Assembly (NCBI GenBank): GCA_025997755.1
Contig: BNVA01000108.1
Coordinates: 1 to 6,828, forward strand
DNA length: 6,828 nucleotides
From: Spirochaetia bacterium
GTDB lineage: Bacteria; Spirochaetota; Spirochaetia; Treponematales; Breznakiellaceae
Direction of reading: 5' to 3'
The position numbers and the translations under genes were made by a program. Shown piece by piece: positions 4,611 through 6,828 of this stretch (positions are counted from its first letter, which is position 1; each line of letters starts with the position of its first letter). The notes under the pieces are model-generated. The model was given only the letters and a program-made list of their open reading frames with translations. It searched no databases and had not been told where the DNA came from.

Positions 4611-5928
4611 CCCTGCATTTGAACTTCTATACGGCGGAGCTGCGGGCGGGGGAAAGAGCGATTTTCTACTTGCCGACTATTTAGCGAACGTAAACGAATG
4701 GCGGGAGAACTGGATAGGCGTTTTATTCCGTAAAACGTATAAAGAGCTTGAAGAAATCATAAAGAGGGCGAAGGCTTTATACATTCCGTTAGGCGCGCAG
4801 TTTTTGGAAGGGAAAAAGATGTTTATTTTTCCGACCGGCAGCACGTTAGTTTTTTCGTATCTTGAACATGACAGGGATGTGGAGCGTTACCAGAGGAAGC
4901 AGTTTACGTGGGTGGGCTTTGACGAGCTTGGAAACTACCATACGGATTACTGCTGGCGGTATATGATAAGCCGGATAAGGAGTCCCGCGGGAGCTCCCTG
5001 TTATATAAGAGGGACGGCTAATCCCGGGGGCGTCGGGCACAGCTGGATAAAGAACCGGTTTATAGACGGCTACGAGCCTAACAAAATATACCGCGACAGT
5101 AAAACAAAGATGACGCGTGTTTTTATTCCTTCAAAACTAACGGACAACAAAATACTAATGAAAAACGATCCGGATTACGCGAAGCGTCTGGAGCTGCTGC
5201 CCGAGTACCAGAGGGAGGCGTTGCTTAACGGAAACTGGGACGTATTCGCGGGGCAGGTATTTGACGAATGGAGGCGGGACAGGCACGTAATAAAACCGTT
5301 CAGCCTTACCGCGGGAAGCTGGTATAAATTTTACGCGCTTGACTGGGGCTATTCAAAACCATACGCGATAGTAAAACTTGCGGTTTCAAGGGACGGCAAG
5401 GTTATACAGTACGGTGAAATTTACGGATGCGCCGCGGACGAGGTGAACAAGGGAATAAGGAAGTCGTCGAGTATAGCCGCTGCGGAAGCGTGGAAGGGAG
5501 CGGTAGTAGAGGGAGTGAGCGAGATAGTCTGCGATCCCGCGGTATGGAACAAGCAGGATACGGGACCGAGTGTAGCGGAGAATTTTGAGAAAGCGGGTTT
5601 CAGGTGTATAAGGGCGAATAACGACAGGATAAACGGATGGCTTGCGATACACGAGCGGTTAAAGCAGCTTGATGAATTTGATAAACCTATGCTGCAGATA
5701 TTTGACAACTGCGTACATACGGTAAGGACGCTGCCTATAATGACGCCCGATCCGAACAGACCCGAGGACATCGACACGAGTTTGGAAGATCACCTGGCCG
5801 ACGCGCTGCGGTACGGAATAATGAGTAAGAGCGCGGCTAATCCGTTACAGGCTTTACGGAAACAGAACGGACAGTACAAAAGAGCTAAGCCGAAACAGTT
5901 TGACGTGCTGGAATACAACGATTTTTAA
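4540..5928 (+). CDS. terL: Phage terminase large subunit (ATPase plus nuclease)
   Basis: Motor and nuclease of DNA packaging, 462 aa, a usual length for the family. It docks on the portal, pumps DNA into the head and cuts concatemers. The adenine-binding region WEPQKRQMKALSSPAFELL (12-30) runs into Walker A GGAAGGGKS (32-40). Walker B is FTWVGFDELG (122-131, D128 and E129), and GTANPGG (158-164) is the coupling motif. The RNase H-like nuclease has likely metal-binding Asp residues at 268 (ALDWGYSKP), 332 (VCDPAVW) and 421 (DHLADALRYG). The start at ATG 4540 has a good Shine-Dalgarno; a TTG at 4510 would add ten residues. It overlaps the small subunit by 71 bases and is followed by a hairpin cluster. 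All core motifs are present, so it looks functional. Confidence 0.95.
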   Translation: MKATQKNSRVLWEPQKRQMKALSSPAFELLYGGAAGGGKSDFLLADYLANVNEWRENWIGVLFRKTYKELEEIIKRAKALYIPLGAQFLEGKKMFIFPTGSTLVFSYLEHDRDVERYQRKQFTWVGFDELGNYHTDYCWRYMISRIRSPAGAPCYIRGTANPGGVGHSWIKNRFIDGYEPNKIYRDSKTKMTRVFIPSKLTDNKILMKNDPDYAKRLELLPEYQREALLNGNWDVFAGQVFDEWRRDRHVIKPFSLTAGSWYKFYALDWGYSKPYAIVKLAVSRDGKVIQYGEIYGCAADEVNKGIRKSSSIAAAEAWKGAVVEGVSEIVCDPAVWNKQDTGPSVAENFEKAGFRCIRANNDRINGWLAIHERLKQLDEFDKPMLQIFDNCVHTVRTLPIMTPDPNRPEDIDTSLEDHLADALRYGIMSKSAANPLQALRKQNGQYKRAKPKQFDVLEYNDF

Positions 5929-5942
5929 GAGCCTAAGGCTCT
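5928..5942 (+). terminator. Mini-hairpin 1 after the large terminase (no T-tract)
   Basis: AGAGCC-TAA-GGCTCT starts on the last base of the terminase stop codon. The stem is 6 bp with a 3-base loop. There is no T-run after it, so alone it would not be a classic terminator. It is the first of three similar hairpins in a row. Confidence 0.4.
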
Positions 5943-5945
5943 CTT

Positions 5946-5962
5946 AAACCTACGGTTTTTTT
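5946..5962 (+). terminator. Rho-independent terminator-like hairpin 2
   Basis: AAACC-TAC-GGTTT (5946-5958) forms a 5 bp stem with a 3-base loop, and the T-run continues to 5962 (seven T residues in total). The stem is short, so it is likely to work together with its neighbours. Confidence 0.5.
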
Positions 5963-5979
5963 AAGCCTAAGGCTTTTTT
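5963..5979 (+). terminator. Rho-independent terminator-like hairpin 3
   Basis: AAGCC-TAA-GGCTT (5963-5975) is followed by TTTT (5976-5979). The T-run before it, read on the other strand, also gives a T-free A-run, so it acts best for plus-strand transcription ending after the terminase. It shares CCTAAGG with hairpin 1 and separates the terminase unit from promoter P4. Confidence 0.6.
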
Positions 5980-5990
5980 CAAGCGCATTG

Positions 5991-6019
5991 TTAAAATGAT
6001 TTTAAAAAACCGCTATACA
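5991..6019 (+). promoter_or_regulatory. Predicted promoter P4 (TTAAAA-N17-TATACA) for the portal gene
   Basis: TTAAAA at 5991-5996, within ATTGTTAAAA, is followed by exactly 17 bases and TATACA at 6014-6019. It sits directly after the terminators, as expected for a new transcription unit. Expected transcription starts fall around 6025-6027, next to an in-frame GTG at 6027. Confidence 0.6.
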
Positions 6020-6044
6020 TCTATTTGTGATATTAAAAAAATAC

Positions 6045-6828
6045 ATGTCCGGTAGGGACAAGGCGGAAGCCGTAATAAAAGAACTCGAAACGTTGAAAAA
6101 CGAGAGGAGTCTTTTTGAGAGCGACTGGGAGAAGGCGGAAAAGTTTGTGTCGTCTGTTATACTCCGCTTCGGCAGTGAAGACGACACGTCAAACGAAAAC
6201 TATATCATTCCTAAAAGGATAAGCGACAGACCGGCTAACTATCTAGAGACGATGGTAACGGGCATCTGCGACTATTCGATAAACCCGAACATAAACTGGC
6301 TTAAACTGGGTTTGACCGATAGCAAACTGGAAGACCGTTACGGTGTCCGTGATTGGCTAGAGGACGTTGAGCAGGTATTATACGCGGAGTTTAACCGGAG
6401 CAATTTATACAGCCAGGTACCGAAGATGATAGAAGCCGCCGCTACATTCGGGCACGGCGTGATGCTCGTTGACGAGGATATAGTCAATACGCGCATCAGG
6501 TTTAGTACGATGAACACGACAGAGATTTACATTGACACGAACGAATACGACGAGGTTGAAACGGTGTTCCGCGTATATCATTTGAGTCTTGAAAAAGCCG
6601 TATCGTATTTCGGAATTGACAGCATGGCGCGGGAAGTGAAAGCGGAATGGAAAAGCGAAGCGGACAAACACAAACCGTTAAAAATACTGCAGGCTGTTTA
6701 CCGCAGGAAGAATAAGGACGGCAGGACACTTTCCGCCAAGGATATGGAATTTGAAAGCGTTCATATAGATATAACAAACAGGCACATAATAAAGGAATCG
6801 GGTTACAACGATTTTCCTTACGCGGTTT
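6045..6828 (+). CDS. Portal / head-tail connector protein, T7-like (5' part, cut by window end)
   Basis: Predicted portal, the dodecameric ring through which DNA enters and leaves the head and to which a short tail attaches. About 261 residues are visible and the gene runs off the window; relatives are about 500-600 aa. The N-terminus is a charged helix (KAEAVIKELETLKNERSLFE). The family pattern follows: RISDRPANYLETMVTGICDY, then PNINWLKLGL, WLEDVEQVLYAEFNRSNLY and AAATFGHGVMLVDED, as in head-tail connector proteins of podoviruses. The ATG at 6045 has no Shine-Dalgarno. An in-frame GTG at 6027 would add MILKKY and fits a leaderless start from P4. The frame is open upstream only to a TAA at 6003. 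The large terminase immediately upstream supports the call. Confidence 0.88.
   Translation, partial: MSGRDKAEAVIKELETLKNERSLFESDWEKAEKFVSSVILRFGSEDDTSNENYIIPKRISDRPANYLETMVTGICDYSINPNINWLKLGLTDSKLEDRYGVRDWLEDVEQVLYAEFNRSNLYSQVPKMIEAAATFGHGVMLVDEDIVNTRIRFSTMNTTEIYIDTNEYDEVETVFRVYHLSLEKAVSYFGIDSMAREVKAEWKSEADKHKPLKILQAVYRRKNKDGRTLSAKDMEFESVHIDITNRHIIKESGYNDFPYAV

Overview
The window looks like part of a tailed-phage or prophage genome, most likely a podovirus (short-tailed) given the portal type. It runs from the end of a replication module into the start of the packaging and head module. Nothing in it fixes the host. Strong Shine-Dalgarno sites before some genes argue for a bacterium that uses them. 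All long frames are intact in the standard code, with TAA and TAG stops.

Layout: (1) 1-172 is an open leader in frame with the first gene. (2) 173-1495 (+) is a D5-type primase-associated SF3 helicase. (3) 1496-1788 is an AT-rich, gene-free convergent gap with three near-perfect 13-14 bp repeats, a degenerate fourth copy, a 35 bp palindrome and a 12 bp inverted repeat. It is a candidate replication origin or control region. (4) 1789-3396 (-) is a Pif1-like SF1 helicase, much more AT-rich than its neighbours and on the opposite strand, with a possible N-terminal membrane segment. It looks like an acquired island. (5) 3451-3771 (+) holds two very small unrecognised genes. (6) 3839-4066 (+) is a small winged-helix protein. 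(7) 4218-4610 and 4540-5928 (+) are an overlapping DUF5681-type small terminase candidate and the large terminase. (8) 5928-5979 holds three tandem mini-hairpins, two with T-tracts. (9) 6045-6828 (+) is the beginning of a T7-like head-tail connector (portal), cut by the window edge.

The most interesting pattern is regulatory. Each of the four plus-strand units after 3397 is preceded by the same element, GTTAAAA, usually within A-T-(A/T)-GTTAAAA, followed 17 bp (once 18 bp) later by a -10-like hexamer (TACAAT, TAAAAT, TATACA; TAAGCT is weakest). Before the winged-helix gene the -10 lies only 8 nt from the ATG, which predicts a leaderless mRNA. The portal gene has an in-frame GTG in the equivalent place.

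The primase-helicase and Pif1-like helicase would serve DNA replication, and the repeat-rich gap could be their site of action or a termination/control region. The terminase pair cuts and pumps DNA through the portal. The winged-helix protein may regulate this region or bind DNA in packaging. No tRNA, rRNA, CRISPR array, transposase or integrase was seen.
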